DNA of 12,139 bases from an uncultured Oscillospiraceae bacterium (GTDB lineage: Bacteria > Bacillota_A > Clostridia > Oscillospirales > Oscillospiraceae). Both the position numbers and the translations under genes were made by a program. Location: contig CAAEDK010000238.1 of assembly GCA_900754605.1 (NCBI GenBank), forward strand, positions 1 through 12,139. The letters run 5' to 3'. The notes beneath the pieces are model-generated. The model was not told where the DNA came from. It saw only the letters and a program-made list of their open reading frames with translations, and did not search any database. Positions 1 to 6,793 of this stretch are shown here, piece by piece. How positions within the stretch are numbered: position 1 is the stretch's first letter; each line of letters begins with the position of its first letter.

Positions 1-104
1 GGCATGTGCTGCACACGGTCGATGTGGAAGTCGCCGTTGGAGGGCCACAGGGGATTGCCGCGGCCGAAGGGATGGGACAGGTCGACAAGTACGGTCTTGC
101 CCAT
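1..104 (-). CDS. Cyclase-family protein (kynurenine formamidase-like), N-terminal 34 codons only
   Basis: The reverse strand starts with ATG at 104-102 and stays open to the window edge. The visible N-terminus reads MGKTVLVDLSHPFGRG and then NPLWPSNGDFHIDR. The DLSHP element followed by a P-x-WP stretch is how cyclase-family (PF04199) proteins begin; this family includes kynurenine formamidase and other metal-dependent hydrolases of cyclic or amide substrates. The metal-binding HxGTHxDAPxH motif would lie beyond the edge and cannot be checked. An AAGGAG box sits about 9 nt upstream of the ATG. No promoter is visible in the 47-nt gap to the 90-aa gene, so it is probably the third gene of the unit that starts with the DUF362 gene. 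The substrate is unknown. Confidence 0.7.
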   Translation of the reverse strand, partial: MGKTVLVDLSHPFGRGNPLWPSNGDFHIDRVQHM

Positions 105-151
105 AGTATAAGACTCCTTTTCTTTATGATTAAAATTGAGTTGTAACAAAA

Positions 152-424
152 TCAGGAACAGACGGCGGGCTGAAAATGAAGATCTGTGGCGGTCTGGATC
201 ATCTCATCCCAGGTGGAAAAGCGGGTGCTCTCCTGCACGAAACGGTCCAAAAGCGCGTCGTCATAGATGAGACAGTCGGAATTCCAGTTTACAAAGACAG
301 CGCTGGAGTAGCGAAAGCCCTCAAAGGACTGGAAACGGGTATTGGCCTGCATGAAGGAATCGTCAAAGATTTGCATCAGCAGGTCCTTCATTTTCTGGGG
401 GTAGTCCACATATTGAAAAGCCAT
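152..424 (-). CDS. Unrecognised 90-aa protein between DUF362 and cyclase genes
   Basis: I do not recognise this protein. It is 90 residues, soluble-looking, rich in Phe, Tyr, Trp and Asp (an FRYSSAVFVNWNSD stretch around residues 37-50), with no signal peptide or membrane segment and two cysteines (residues 51 and 89) that form no obvious metal motif. It is likely a real gene: the ATG lies one base after the TGA of the DUF362 gene, a GGAAGG ribosome-binding site overlaps the end of that gene, and the cyclase gene follows in the same direction after 47 nt. This implies translational coupling. A small partner or accessory subunit of the DUF362 protein or the cyclase is possible, but that is inference from position only. 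Confidence 0.65.
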   Translation of the reverse strand: MAFQYVDYPQKMKDLLMQIFDDSFMQANTRFQSFEGFRYSSAVFVNWNSDCLIYDDALLDRFVQESTRFSTWDEMIQTATDLHFQPAVCS

Positions 425-425
425 A

Positions 426-1712
426 TCAACCTTCCTGACTGCCGTAGAACTTCTGGGCCTGTTCCTCTACGTACTTACGCCACACGGGCTGGTCGGCAGC
501 CATACGGGGACGGATGTACTCGCTCATCTGGCCGCCCTTGCCGTGGACCAGCTCGCCGTTGCTGATGGACATATACAGCAGAGGCTCAGAGGGGGGGCAG
601 CCCTCGATGTGGATGGCGTTGGGGTGCTTCTTCAGGTATTTGCGGGTACAGTTGCCGTGGAGCACCAGCTTCTCGTCGGGTACCTCGTCGGGCACTTCAT
701 TTTTTCCGCCGGCCACAACCACGAAGTCGGAGCGGCGCTCGTAGTCGCCGATGGCCTTCAGAGTCTCCATGTTGATGGCCAGCAACGCCTGACAGCTGGA
801 GCAGGCACCATCACACAGCACCTTGTACTCGGGCCAACGGGTGCTCATATCACCGATGTAGGGAACCCACATTTTCTTATAGCATTCGGCGACGGTGGCG
901 CCCACAACGTCAATGTTCTCCCGCTCGGTGATACCTAGTCCGGTCTCGGCCGCCACCCGGAAGTAATCCACCGCCTCGGCGTCGATGCCGACCAGATCGC
1001 AGGCGATCAGGTCCACGGCCACGGGATCGGAGGACCCCAGGATGCAGCCCACTTCAATGGGAACGGGGGTGTGGGGGGAGTAGCCGCTGGCGGGACGGAT
1101 GGCGTCCACGATGTTGATATCGGCGCGGCACACGCTCCACACATCCATCATAGCCATGGTCAGATTCTGCTGGTGCATCTGCAGGTGTACAGCATCCTGC
1201 ACCACACCCTTAATATTCTTCAGGGCGCAGGAGAACACCATGCTGGCGTGCGCCTTCAGGATGGGCAGGTTGATGAGATGATCGGCCTCCAGCAGGCGGC
1301 GGGGCAGCTTGACATGATGGAGGTTGGAGCGGTAGCCGCGGACAGCCACATTGATCAGGTCCTTGTCGGCCTTAATATCGTAGAGCCCCACGCCCTCCTC
1401 GCGGGCCACATCGGCTATGCCAGAGACCTCATAGCATTCCATGGTATCGCAGCCGATGGCGGCAGCCTCGGCAATAACAATGCTCTTGGGATTGGCTTTC
1501 TTGACTTCGCGGATGACTGCGCGGACGACCTCGGGATTGGTGCAGACCGAAGTATCGGCGGGGGAAGCGTGGCCGGCGTTGGGCTTGAGCATTACAGTGG
1601 TGCCGGGCTTGATCATGTTTGTTACGCCGCCCATCAGGTCAAAGACCTTTGTGACGCTGTCCTGAATACTGGCCTCTTTGGCCAGAGCAACCAGCGCTTT
1701 CTTGTCAGACAT
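426..1712 (-). CDS. DUF362-family protein with cysteine-rich C-terminal part
   Basis: 428 residues. The first ~290 residues have the DUF362 (PF04015) pattern: MLKPN near residue 41, TNPEVVRAVI at 58-67, LINLPILKAH at 146-155, LKNIKGV at 164-170 and a GSSDPVAVDL element at 226-235. Some DUF362 proteins carry ferredoxin-like Fe-S motifs. Here the C-terminal ~130 residues have a CxxxCxxC group (C300, C304, C307) plus C355 (GNC) and C372 (GCPP), which could bind an Fe-S cluster or another metal. The catalytic role of this family is not established. The ATG has an AGGGAG box 8 nt upstream, and a sigma-54 promoter lies about 50 nt before the start. It is the first gene of a DUF362-orf90-cyclase unit. 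EVPDEVPDEK near residue 339 is a small internal repeat. Cytoplasmic; no signal peptide. Confidence 0.85.
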   Translation of the reverse strand: MSDKKALVALAKEASIQDSVTKVFDLMGGVTNMIKPGTTVMLKPNAGHASPADTSVCTNPEVVRAVIREVKKANPKSIVIAEAAAIGCDTMECYEVSGIADVAREEGVGLYDIKADKDLINVAVRGYRSNLHHVKLPRRLLEADHLINLPILKAHASMVFSCALKNIKGVVQDAVHLQMHQQNLTMAMMDVWSVCRADINIVDAIRPASGYSPHTPVPIEVGCILGSSDPVAVDLIACDLVGIDAEAVDYFRVAAETGLGITERENIDVVGATVAECYKKMWVPYIGDMSTRWPEYKVLCDGACSSCQALLAINMETLKAIGDYERRSDFVVVAGGKNEVPDEVPDEKLVLHGNCTRKYLKKHPNAIHIEGCPPSEPLLYMSISNGELVHGKGGQMSEYIRPRMAADQPVWRKYVEEQAQKFYGSQEG

Positions 1713-1763
1713 ACTCAGTTCTCCCTTCAGTTCTTGGTAATCTCTATTTCCATCAATGGATTA

Positions 1764-1780
1764 TGCAAGGCTGATGCCAA
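1764..1780 (-). promoter_or_regulatory. Sigma-54 promoter of the DUF362-orf90-cyclase unit
   Basis: The reverse strand reads TTGGCAT-N5-TTGCA, matching the -24/-12 consensus TTGGCAC-N5-TTGCW with one change. The -24 element is at 1779-1774 and the -12 TTGC at 1768-1765. Predicted transcription start is about 1753, giving a leader of about 40 nt before the ATG at 1712. Confidence 0.85.
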
Positions 1781-1829
1781 GTGTAATGAGCCGCTTTTTG
1801 CTAAATTGCAGGGGGATTTGGGGCGTGTT

Positions 1830-1845
1830 GTTGCAGCGCTGAAAC
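1830..1845 (-). promoter_or_regulatory. Upstream activator dyad for the DUF362 promoter
   Basis: GTTGC-N6-GAAAC, 9 of 10 arm positions matching the GTTGC-N6-GCAAC dyad shared by four sigma-54 promoters in this window. Its centre is 72 bp upstream of the -12 GC, a usual enhancer distance for a sigma-54 activator. It sits just past the stop codon side of the dehydrogenase gene and slightly beyond it forms a longer imperfect palindrome of about 22 bp. Confidence 0.6.
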
Positions 1846-1849
1846 AAAC

Positions 1850-2755
1850 TTAGAGTAGCTTATGAAGCTTGAGCAGCTCGGCGAAGGCGTAATCCCGGAA
1901 TTTGCACACACTGTCGACCGTGTTGCCAATGGAGGGATCCCGGTTGGCGATCTCCTCGTCAACCCCTTGGGCGTATACCTCATTCCAGGGGGTTGACTCC
2001 TCGCCGTATTTATCGGCAATGGCCCGGAAGCCGCCTTCCACGCCCAGACTGATAGTGAGCAGCTGGCCGGTGACCGCCATACGCATGCCGGGGCCGAACA
2101 TAATTGCCTTGTCCATGTCCTCCACAGAGCATACGCCGTCCCGCACGCACTCCTTGGCGGCATCTAGTGCGGCCCAGGAAAGGCGGTTGACAATAAAGCC
2201 GTAGATCTCTTTTTTACACACCACGGCCACCTTACCCATGCCAGTGTAAATCTCCTTGGCCTTTTCAATGGCTTCGGGGGCGGTCTGCTCACCGCCGCAC
2301 AGCTCGATCAGAGGCAGCAGGTAGGCGGGGTTATAGGGGTGGCCCACCAAGATAGATTGGGGATAGAGGGAGCCCTCCTGAAGCTTGGTGGGGAAGAGCT
2401 TGGAGGTGGAGCTGCATATAATGGCGTCGGGACCCGTGACTTTCTGAATGGTGGCATAGGTGGATTTTTTCAATTCCAGCCGCTCGGGGATGCATTCCTG
2501 CACGAAATTAGCGCCCTTCACGGCATCCTCCAGATCATTCGAGAAATGACAGGCATTTAGTGCGGCATCGGCCTGCTCTCTGGTGGCGGCGCCAGCCCCA
2601 ACTAGGATATCCAGGATATGGCTGATATTCTGGCGCATTTTCTCATGAGGCACCACATCGTAGAGAACCGTCTGATAACCGTTCAGCATGGCGTTGGCAG
2701 CCAAGCCGGCGCCGATCATACCGGTGCCTACAAAAACTGCTTTGATATTGCCCAT
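1850..2755 (-). CDS. 3-hydroxyacyl-CoA dehydrogenase-family enzyme, carnitine 3-dehydrogenase-like
   Basis: 301 residues from ATG 2755. An N-terminal Rossmann motif (GTGMIGAG, residues 10-17) binds NAD. Catalytic residues of the 3-hydroxyacyl-CoA dehydrogenase superfamily are in place: the SSTS loop at 115-118, H139, E151 and N190. The HPYNPAYLLPL stretch after H139 and FGPGMRMAVTG at 220-230 resemble L-carnitine dehydrogenases (oxidising carnitine to 3-dehydrocarnitine) and lambda-crystallin/gulonate dehydrogenases more than true 3-hydroxybutyryl-CoA dehydrogenases. The nearby BKACE gene fits, since BKACE enzymes use 3-keto acids; the exact substrate is inference. An in-frame ATG at 2854 would add 33 residues, but that extension would contain the sigma-54 promoter, while ATG 2755 has a GAGGAAA box and begins right at the Rossmann fold. 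L-gulonate or another 3-hydroxy acid is possible. Confidence 0.85.
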   Translation of the reverse strand: MGNIKAVFVGTGMIGAGLAANAMLNGYQTVLYDVVPHEKMRQNISHILDILVGAGAATREQADAALNACHFSNDLEDAVKGANFVQECIPERLELKKSTYATIQKVTGPDAIICSSTSKLFPTKLQEGSLYPQSILVGHPYNPAYLLPLIELCGGEQTAPEAIEKAKEIYTGMGKVAVVCKKEIYGFIVNRLSWAALDAAKECVRDGVCSVEDMDKAIMFGPGMRMAVTGQLLTISLGVEGGFRAIADKYGEESTPWNEVYAQGVDEEIANRDPSIGNTVDSVCKFRDYAFAELLKLHKLL

Positions 2756-2825
2756 GTCACTTTCCTCATTTCTTTGTTTGTTATCCAGGGCGTCTATGGT
2801 TACTGCGTCCTTACGAAAAGAATAA

Positions 2826-2842
2826 AGCAAACGACGTGCCAA
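2826..2842 (-). promoter_or_regulatory. Sigma-54 promoter of the dehydrogenase gene
   Basis: The reverse strand reads TTGGCACG-N4-TTGCT, a perfect -24/-12 match (-24 TGGCAC at 2841-2836, -12 TTGC at 2830-2827). Predicted start of transcription is about 2815, leaving a leader of about 60 nt. It lies inside the longest open frame of the dehydrogenase, which argues for the shorter start at 2755. Confidence 0.9.
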
Positions 2843-2889
2843 ATATTTGAGCATTAAACAAGGCTACAAACGGCTTATTTTAATCTGGC

Positions 2890-2947
2890 GTTGCAAAATG
2901 GAATCAAATTGGGACAGTGAATGGCGCTGTTATTGCAAATATGCAAC
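2890..2947 (-). promoter_or_regulatory. Two upstream activator dyads for the dehydrogenase promoter
   Basis: Two dyads of the GTTGC-N6-GCAAC type: 2890-2905 (GTTGC-N6-GAATC, 8 of 10 arm positions) and 2932-2947 (ATTGC-N6-GCAAC, 9 of 10). Their centres are 70 and 112 bp upstream of the -12 GC, 42 bp or four helical turns apart, so both would face the same side of the DNA. The rest of 2948-3060 shows no gene or clear signal. Confidence 0.55.
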
Positions 2948-3065
2948 AGCAGCGCCGGTGAGAAAACAAGTAGTAAAAAACAGAAAGATATAGAAGTTTC
3001 TGTTTGCTCCTAAAATAGGTTTTATGTGGAATCCTGTCCCTGTCTGTGATTTTTCTGGAGGAGCG

Positions 3066-3094
3066 TTGACAAACGAGTTGTAATGCTGTTAAAT
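3066..3094 (+). promoter_or_regulatory. Probable sigma-70-type promoter before the nitroreductase relic and first activator
   Basis: TTGACA (3066-3071, perfect -35), a 17-bp spacer and TTAAAT (3089-3094, 4 of 6 matches to TATAAT). It precedes an AAGGAGGG ribosome-binding site and ATG at 3117. With the relic's reading frame broken, its surviving use may be to transcribe the activator gene at 3599. Confidence 0.55.
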
Positions 3095-3116
3095 TAGTGA
3101 AACACAAGGAGGGCCT

Positions 3117-3570
3117 ATGTAAGGCTTTCATTTTAAGGTTGATTCGCACAAGTGTGTTTATTGTGCCCGGTGCATCCAGCCCTGCGCTTCAGTGATCCTG
3201 TATTTTGATGAATCGGGATTGCCGGCCATAAAGCAGAAGGCCGACGGCGTTGTGTGTGGGGGATGGCTGCTGCGGCTGTCAGCACTGCATGGCAGAGCAG
3301 GCGGCTCTACCCTGGCAGCATCAGCAAAAGCGACTGGGAAAAGCAGTTGGAGTGAGAGCCGGGCCCGCAATCCCGGCGTCATGTTTTTTGTCACTGCGCC
3401 CCATATCCTTATGATCCACTCATAACGGGAGTGAGGACAGTGGAGGACTGGTCCGGTATTACAGCCTGATTCTGGGTTTTGGCTATCTGGAATATCGCTA
3501 TGCCTGTGGCGTACAGCGGGAGGGGACCGCGGAAATCAGGGAGCTGAACCTCTGGACGCCTTTGTACCGA
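3117..3570 (+). pseudogene. Decayed ferredoxin-nitroreductase family gene
   Basis: An excellent ribosome-binding site (AAGGAGGG) leads to ATG 3117, but codon 2 is TAA. The same frame then encodes HFKVDSHKCVYCARCIQPC, a clear CxxCxxCxxxC 4Fe-4S motif, followed by ILYFDESGLPAI as in the ferredoxin domain fused to some nitroreductases. The second cluster motif is scrambled: a CGCQHCMA piece appears one frame over near 3270-3300. Further on are TAPHILMIHS (about 3391-3420), like the GAPHLI stretch of nitroreductases, and, in the +1 frame at about 3463-3530, LILGFGYLEYRYACG, like the LGYPKYRY C-terminal element. The whole is under 160 codons against roughly 270 in intact relatives, so it has a nonsense codon, frameshifts and an internal deletion. 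Family assignment is from motifs by eye. Confidence 0.6.
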
Positions 3571-3598
3571 TGGAAAAGATGGATAAAGGAGAAACGTA

Positions 3599-5173
3599 AT
3601 GAACCAGTATTCGGCCATACGAGAGGTGCGGAGGCTTCTCAGAGCAGTAATGGAGCAAAGCCAGCGACCGGAACTGATTGAACAGTTGGAGGAGATTGAC
3701 GTCCGATTAAAGGCGTTTCATGACCGGGGCATTGATTTTAAAGAAGTGGTGGACGGGCTGGATGACAGCATCATGATTACCGATGCGGAGGGGACGGTGT
3801 TGTACATCAACCCTGCCTACACCCGCAACACAGAGATTACAGAGGAGGACGTGCTTAATCGGGATGTCCGTAGCCTGATTGGCAAGGACAAACTGTTTAC
3901 CGGCGGCGCGGTGACCAGTGTGCTGGAGAGTGGGAAGAGCGCCTTTCGGCTCTCCACCACTTACAAGACCGGGGAGCCGTTGGTGGGCTATGTGGTGGGG
4001 ACGCCCATCTTCAAGGAGGACGGCAGCCTACGCCAGGTAGTGGCTTGCAGCCGGCCCATCGTGACGCTCAGCTCGTTGCAGGAGGATTTTGAGGCATTTG
4101 TTAAGGAAATCAATGCCATCCACCCCAAGACCATCACCACGGACTCAGACAAGCATCTGTCGGAGGGAATGATAGGGAAATACGGCTCCTTGAAGCAGAT
4201 CGACACTCTGCTGGACCGGGTGGCGCCCACCGATGCCTCGGTCCTCATCACCGGCGAATCCGGCGTGGGCAAGGAGGTGGTAGCGGACGAGATCTACCGC
4301 CGCAGCCTGCGGAAGAACAAGCCCTATGTAAAGATTAACTGTGCCTCAATCCCGGGACATCTGCTGGAGTCGGAGCTCTTTGGATATGAGAAGGGGGCCT
4401 TCACCGGAGCCAACACCAAGGGCAAGGTCGGCCTGTTTGAGTACGCTAACCACGGTACACTTATGCTGGACGAGATTGGCGATATGCCCATGGACCTACA
4501 GGTAAAACTGTTGCGGGCCATCCAGTCCCAGGAGATCACCCGCATCGGCGGAACCCGCCCCATCAAGCTGGATATCCGCTTTCTGGCACTGACCAACGCA
4601 GACCTAAAGAAGAAGGTGGCGGAGGGGAGTTTCCGCCAGGACCTCTACTACCGGCTCAATGTGATCCCCATTGCTGTGCCGGCGCTGCGGCAGCGCACAG
4701 AGGATTTTGAGGAGCTGTGCCGGCACTTTATTCATCGCTTTACCAAAAAATATGACCGGACCTTTTGCCTGACGGAATGGCAGATCGACTATATGAAACG
4801 CTATCAGTGGCCGGGCAACATCCGGGAACTGGAGAACGTGATGGAGTACCTGATCCTGTGCAGTTCCGGTATCGGCCGCATTGAGGACGATGTGCTGAGA
4901 GGTCTGCTGAACGTGCCGGAGGAGAACCTGGGGCCACAGCCGGCAGCGCCCGCAATTGTGGAGTGTGCACAGGAAGAGGAGCCGGAGGAGCTGCCGCCGG
5001 AGGACCTGGACTTCAACACCGCAGTGGCTGGATTTGAGAAAAAGCTGCTGGAGCAGGTGCTGAAGGAATCGTCCAATCTACGGGAGGCCAGCCGCAAGCT
5101 GAATATTAACGCCTCTACCATCTGCCGCAAGATCAAGCAGTATGGGATTGACTACGAAAACCGCAGAAGCTGA
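3599..5173 (+). CDS. Sigma-54-dependent transcriptional activator, PAS-AAA+-Fis type (first copy)
   Basis: 524 residues. A short N-terminal helical region leads into a PAS domain (about 45-155: DGLDDSIMITDAEG, then YINPAYTRNTEIT), which probably senses a small molecule. The AAA+ core spans about 190-430: Walker A GESGVGKE (219-226), the sigma-54-contacting loop GAFTGA (266-271), Walker B LMLDEIGD (288-295) and [11 protein letters not shown] (404-414). A Fis-type helix-turn-helix lies at about 487-515 (LREASRKLNINASTICRKIK). There is no receiver domain, so it is not a classical two-component regulator. ATG 3599 has an AAGGAG box 8 nt upstream. It is divergent from the dehydrogenase unit and convergent with the transporter gene, both carrying sigma-54 promoters, and is the natural candidate for their control. 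Confidence 0.95.
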   Translation: MNQYSAIREVRRLLRAVMEQSQRPELIEQLEEIDVRLKAFHDRGIDFKEVVDGLDDSIMITDAEGTVLYINPAYTRNTEITEEDVLNRDVRSLIGKDKLFTGGAVTSVLESGKSAFRLSTTYKTGEPLVGYVVGTPIFKEDGSLRQVVACSRPIVTLSSLQEDFEAFVKEINAIHPKTITTDSDKHLSEGMIGKYGSLKQIDTLLDRVAPTDASVLITGESGVGKEVVADEIYRRSLRKNKPYVKINCASIPGHLLESELFGYEKGAFTGANTKGKVGLFEYANHGTLMLDEIGDMPMDLQVKLLRAIQSQEITRIGGTRPIKLDIRFLALTNADLKKKVAEGSFRQDLYYRLNVIPIAVPALRQRTEDFEELCRHFIHRFTKKYDRTFCLTEWQIDYMKRYQWPGNIRELENVMEYLILCSSGIGRIEDDVLRGLLNVPEENLGPQPAAPAIVECAQEEEPEELPPEDLDFNTAVAGFEKKLLEQVLKESSNLREASRKLNINASTICRKIKQYGIDYENRRS

Positions 5174-5183
5174 TTTAAATAGA

Positions 5184-5227
5184 AAGCAGCAAGGGCCGCC
5201 CGATTATTCCGGCGGCCCTTGCTGCTT
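5184..5227. terminator. Bidirectional terminator-like hairpin between convergent genes
   Basis: A perfect 17-bp stem (5184-5200 with 5211-5227; AAGCAGCAAGGGCCGCC on the left) around a 10-base loop, 11 nt after the first activator's stop and 30 nt beyond the transporter's stop. The A and T flanks are short, but the position between convergent genes fits termination in both directions. Confidence 0.8.
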
Positions 5228-5257
5228 AGAGAGAGATTGAAATAGGCGGGGAACGGA

Positions 5258-6556
5258 TTACTTCATCAGCTCCTGCTCGGTAGCCACGTCCTTGTTGTAC
5301 CTGGTGGGATGGATGATGGCGGTAAGGATCATGTTGACCACAAGCAGGCCGATGTAGAAGATGTAGGCGCCCCGCAGGCTGCCGGTGACCCGGATGGCGA
5401 AGGCGTTAACCTGGTAGTTGGTCATGAGCACAATCTGCATCAGGGGGAAGAACACAGAGTTGACCATGGTGAAGCCATGGCGGCCGAACACAGAGGCGGG
5501 CAGGGACACGATGAAGTTGGCGGCGGCGCCCACGGCAATGCCGATCATAGCTACAGACACATACACACCGATTGTGGTGTCAGTACAGTTGATGGCCAAG
5601 GCGATGCAGTACCAGATCAGGAAGAGGATAATGGCCTTTTTGACGCCGAACTTCTGGTCAATGGCGCCGAAGAGGTAGGAACCGCACACGCCGATGATGG
5701 CGCACACCGTCATCAGGCCCACAGCGGCCTCCTGAGAGAAGCCCAAGCTGGTATTGCGGACCACCAGCTGGCTCATGACGCCGGTGGTCACCAGCTGGTT
5801 GATGCCGATGATGAGGGCGCACAGCCACAGCTCCTTGGTTTTCAGCAGCTTACCGGCAGTCCAGCCGCCGTTGTCCTCACTGTTGCCCTGGAAGTACTCC
5901 CGCTCATAGACCTCGCGGGTCACGTTGTCAGGATACATGCCGCACTCCTGGGGGGTGTTGCGGACAAGAACCAGGCCGATGATGCCCAGCACGATGGCCC
6001 CCACCGCCACGTAGCTCATGCCGTTGGCAAAGCCGAAAGCGCCGATGGTGAAGGAAATCAGAGGCACATAGAAGGCGGAGCCGCAGTTATGGCCCATGGT
6101 GGTGAAGCCGTTGGCCAGACCCTTCTTCTTGGGGAACCACTGGGCAATCAGGGTGTTGCCGGCGATGTAGGCGGCGCCGTTGATAAAGCAGGTTACCAGG
6201 GTCAGGGCAATGAAGTAGGTGGTCAGGGTGGTGCTGTGCCCCAGAAAAATGTAGGACAGGCCGGCGCCGATCAGGCAGACGCCGGACAGCAGCCGGGGGC
6301 CCACGGATACGTTGATGCGGGCGATGAGAATATAGGCCACAACACCGATCATGCCGGCCCAGGTAGCCACGCCCAGCACCTGGTCGTAGGCGATGCCGGT
6401 GGACTCGGCGAAGGCGGGAGCTACGATGTTCAGGCCGTCAATGGAAAAGCCGATCAGAAAGAAGAACATCAGGGCCTGGTACAGGATGATGCCCCAGCCT
6501 TTGGAGAACTTCATGCTCATATTTTCACTGGCGATTTGGGAACTCTTTTTACTCAT
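5258..6556 (-). CDS. MFS transporter, OFA (oxalate/formate antiporter)-like
   Basis: 432 residues with about 12 hydrophobic segments in two halves separated by a hydrophilic central loop (about 200-243). WFPKKKGLANGFTTMG (140-155) after TM4 and TPQECGMYPDN (201-211) at the start of the central loop are typical of the OFA and monocarboxylate branch of the major facilitator superfamily. These inner-membrane carriers move small organic anions by exchange or proton symport. Substrate cannot be read from sequence; here it is presumably the compound catabolised by the neighbouring dehydrogenase and BKACE. The ATG has an AGAGGAG box 10 nt upstream. It is a single-gene unit with its own sigma-54 promoter and a leader of about 107 nt, which holds a small inverted repeat (CTTGC-N7-GCAAG at 6614-6630). 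Confidence 0.9.
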   Translation of the reverse strand: MSKKSSQIASENMSMKFSKGWGIILYQALMFFFLIGFSIDGLNIVAPAFAESTGIAYDQVLGVATWAGMIGVVAYILIARINVSVGPRLLSGVCLIGAGLSYIFLGHSTTLTTYFIALTLVTCFINGAAYIAGNTLIAQWFPKKKGLANGFTTMGHNCGSAFYVPLISFTIGAFGFANGMSYVAVGAIVLGIIGLVLVRNTPQECGMYPDNVTREVYEREYFQGNSEDNGGWTAGKLLKTKELWLCALIIGINQLVTTGVMSQLVVRNTSLGFSQEAAVGLMTVCAIIGVCGSYLFGAIDQKFGVKKAIILFLIWYCIALAINCTDTTIGVYVSVAMIGIAVGAAANFIVSLPASVFGRHGFTMVNSVFFPLMQIVLMTNYQVNAFAIRVTGSLRGAYIFYIGLLVVNMILTAIIHPTRYNKDVATEQELMK

Positions 6557-6673
6557 AGGTTACTCACTCCTCTTTTGTACTGTAGATGGTCAGCCCTGGC
6601 TCTGTTGTACCGGCTTGCGCCGGCGGCAAGACTTGCCTCCTCTCTCTCCATTTCGTTCAACAAATAGGTTAAG

Positions 6674-6690
6674 AGCAAAGTTGATGCCAA
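6674..6690 (-). promoter_or_regulatory. Sigma-54 promoter of the transporter gene
   Basis: The reverse strand reads TTGGCAT-N5-TTGCT (-24 at 6689-6684, -12 TTGC at 6678-6675). Predicted start of transcription is about 6663. Confidence 0.85.
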
Positions 6691-6733
6691 TAAAATACGA
6701 TAAAATTACATGATAGAAAGGCCCTGGGCAAAA

Positions 6734-6793
6734 GGATAGCTACGCATCCGTTGCACGGCGGCAACAGGCATTTTTGCTTTGCAACAGCTATCC
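6734..6793 (-). terminator. Possible terminator of the thiolase-alcohol dehydrogenase unit, overlapping an activator site
   Basis: GGATAGCT (6734-6741) and AGCTATCC (6786-6793) are a perfect 8-bp inverted repeat at the end of the alcohol dehydrogenase gene. In the minus-strand transcript an inner GUUGC/GCAAC pair can stack inside, and UUUU follows directly, as in an intrinsic terminator with a long loop. The region is too loopy to be sure. Confidence 0.4.
6750..6765 (-). promoter_or_regulatory. Upstream activator dyad for the transporter promoter
   Basis: GTTGC-N6-GCAAC, the perfect form of the dyad shared by four promoters. Its centre is 82 bp upstream of the -12 GC, one helical turn further than in the other three units. 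An extra GCAAC half-site lies at 6781-6785, 20 bp away. The dyad is nested in the loop of the inverted repeat 6734-6793. Confidence 0.65.

Noticed and set aside
1071..1853. 260-aa plus-strand frame over the DUF362 gene
   Set aside because: It is antisense to a gene with recognisable DUF362 motifs; composition is that of a shadow frame, and it crosses the sigma-54 promoter and dyad.
6614..6630. CTTGC-N7-GCAAG in the transporter leader as another activator dyad
   Set aside because: The spacer is 7 rather than 6, the outer bases differ and it lies downstream of the transcription start; it is more likely a leader hairpin.
5309..6667. 452-aa open frame antisense to the transporter gene
   Set aside because: It is the mirror of the transporter's codon bias (strings of His, Gly, Asp, Ala), has no domain and no ribosome-binding site. 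The transporter frame has clear membrane segments and family motifs.
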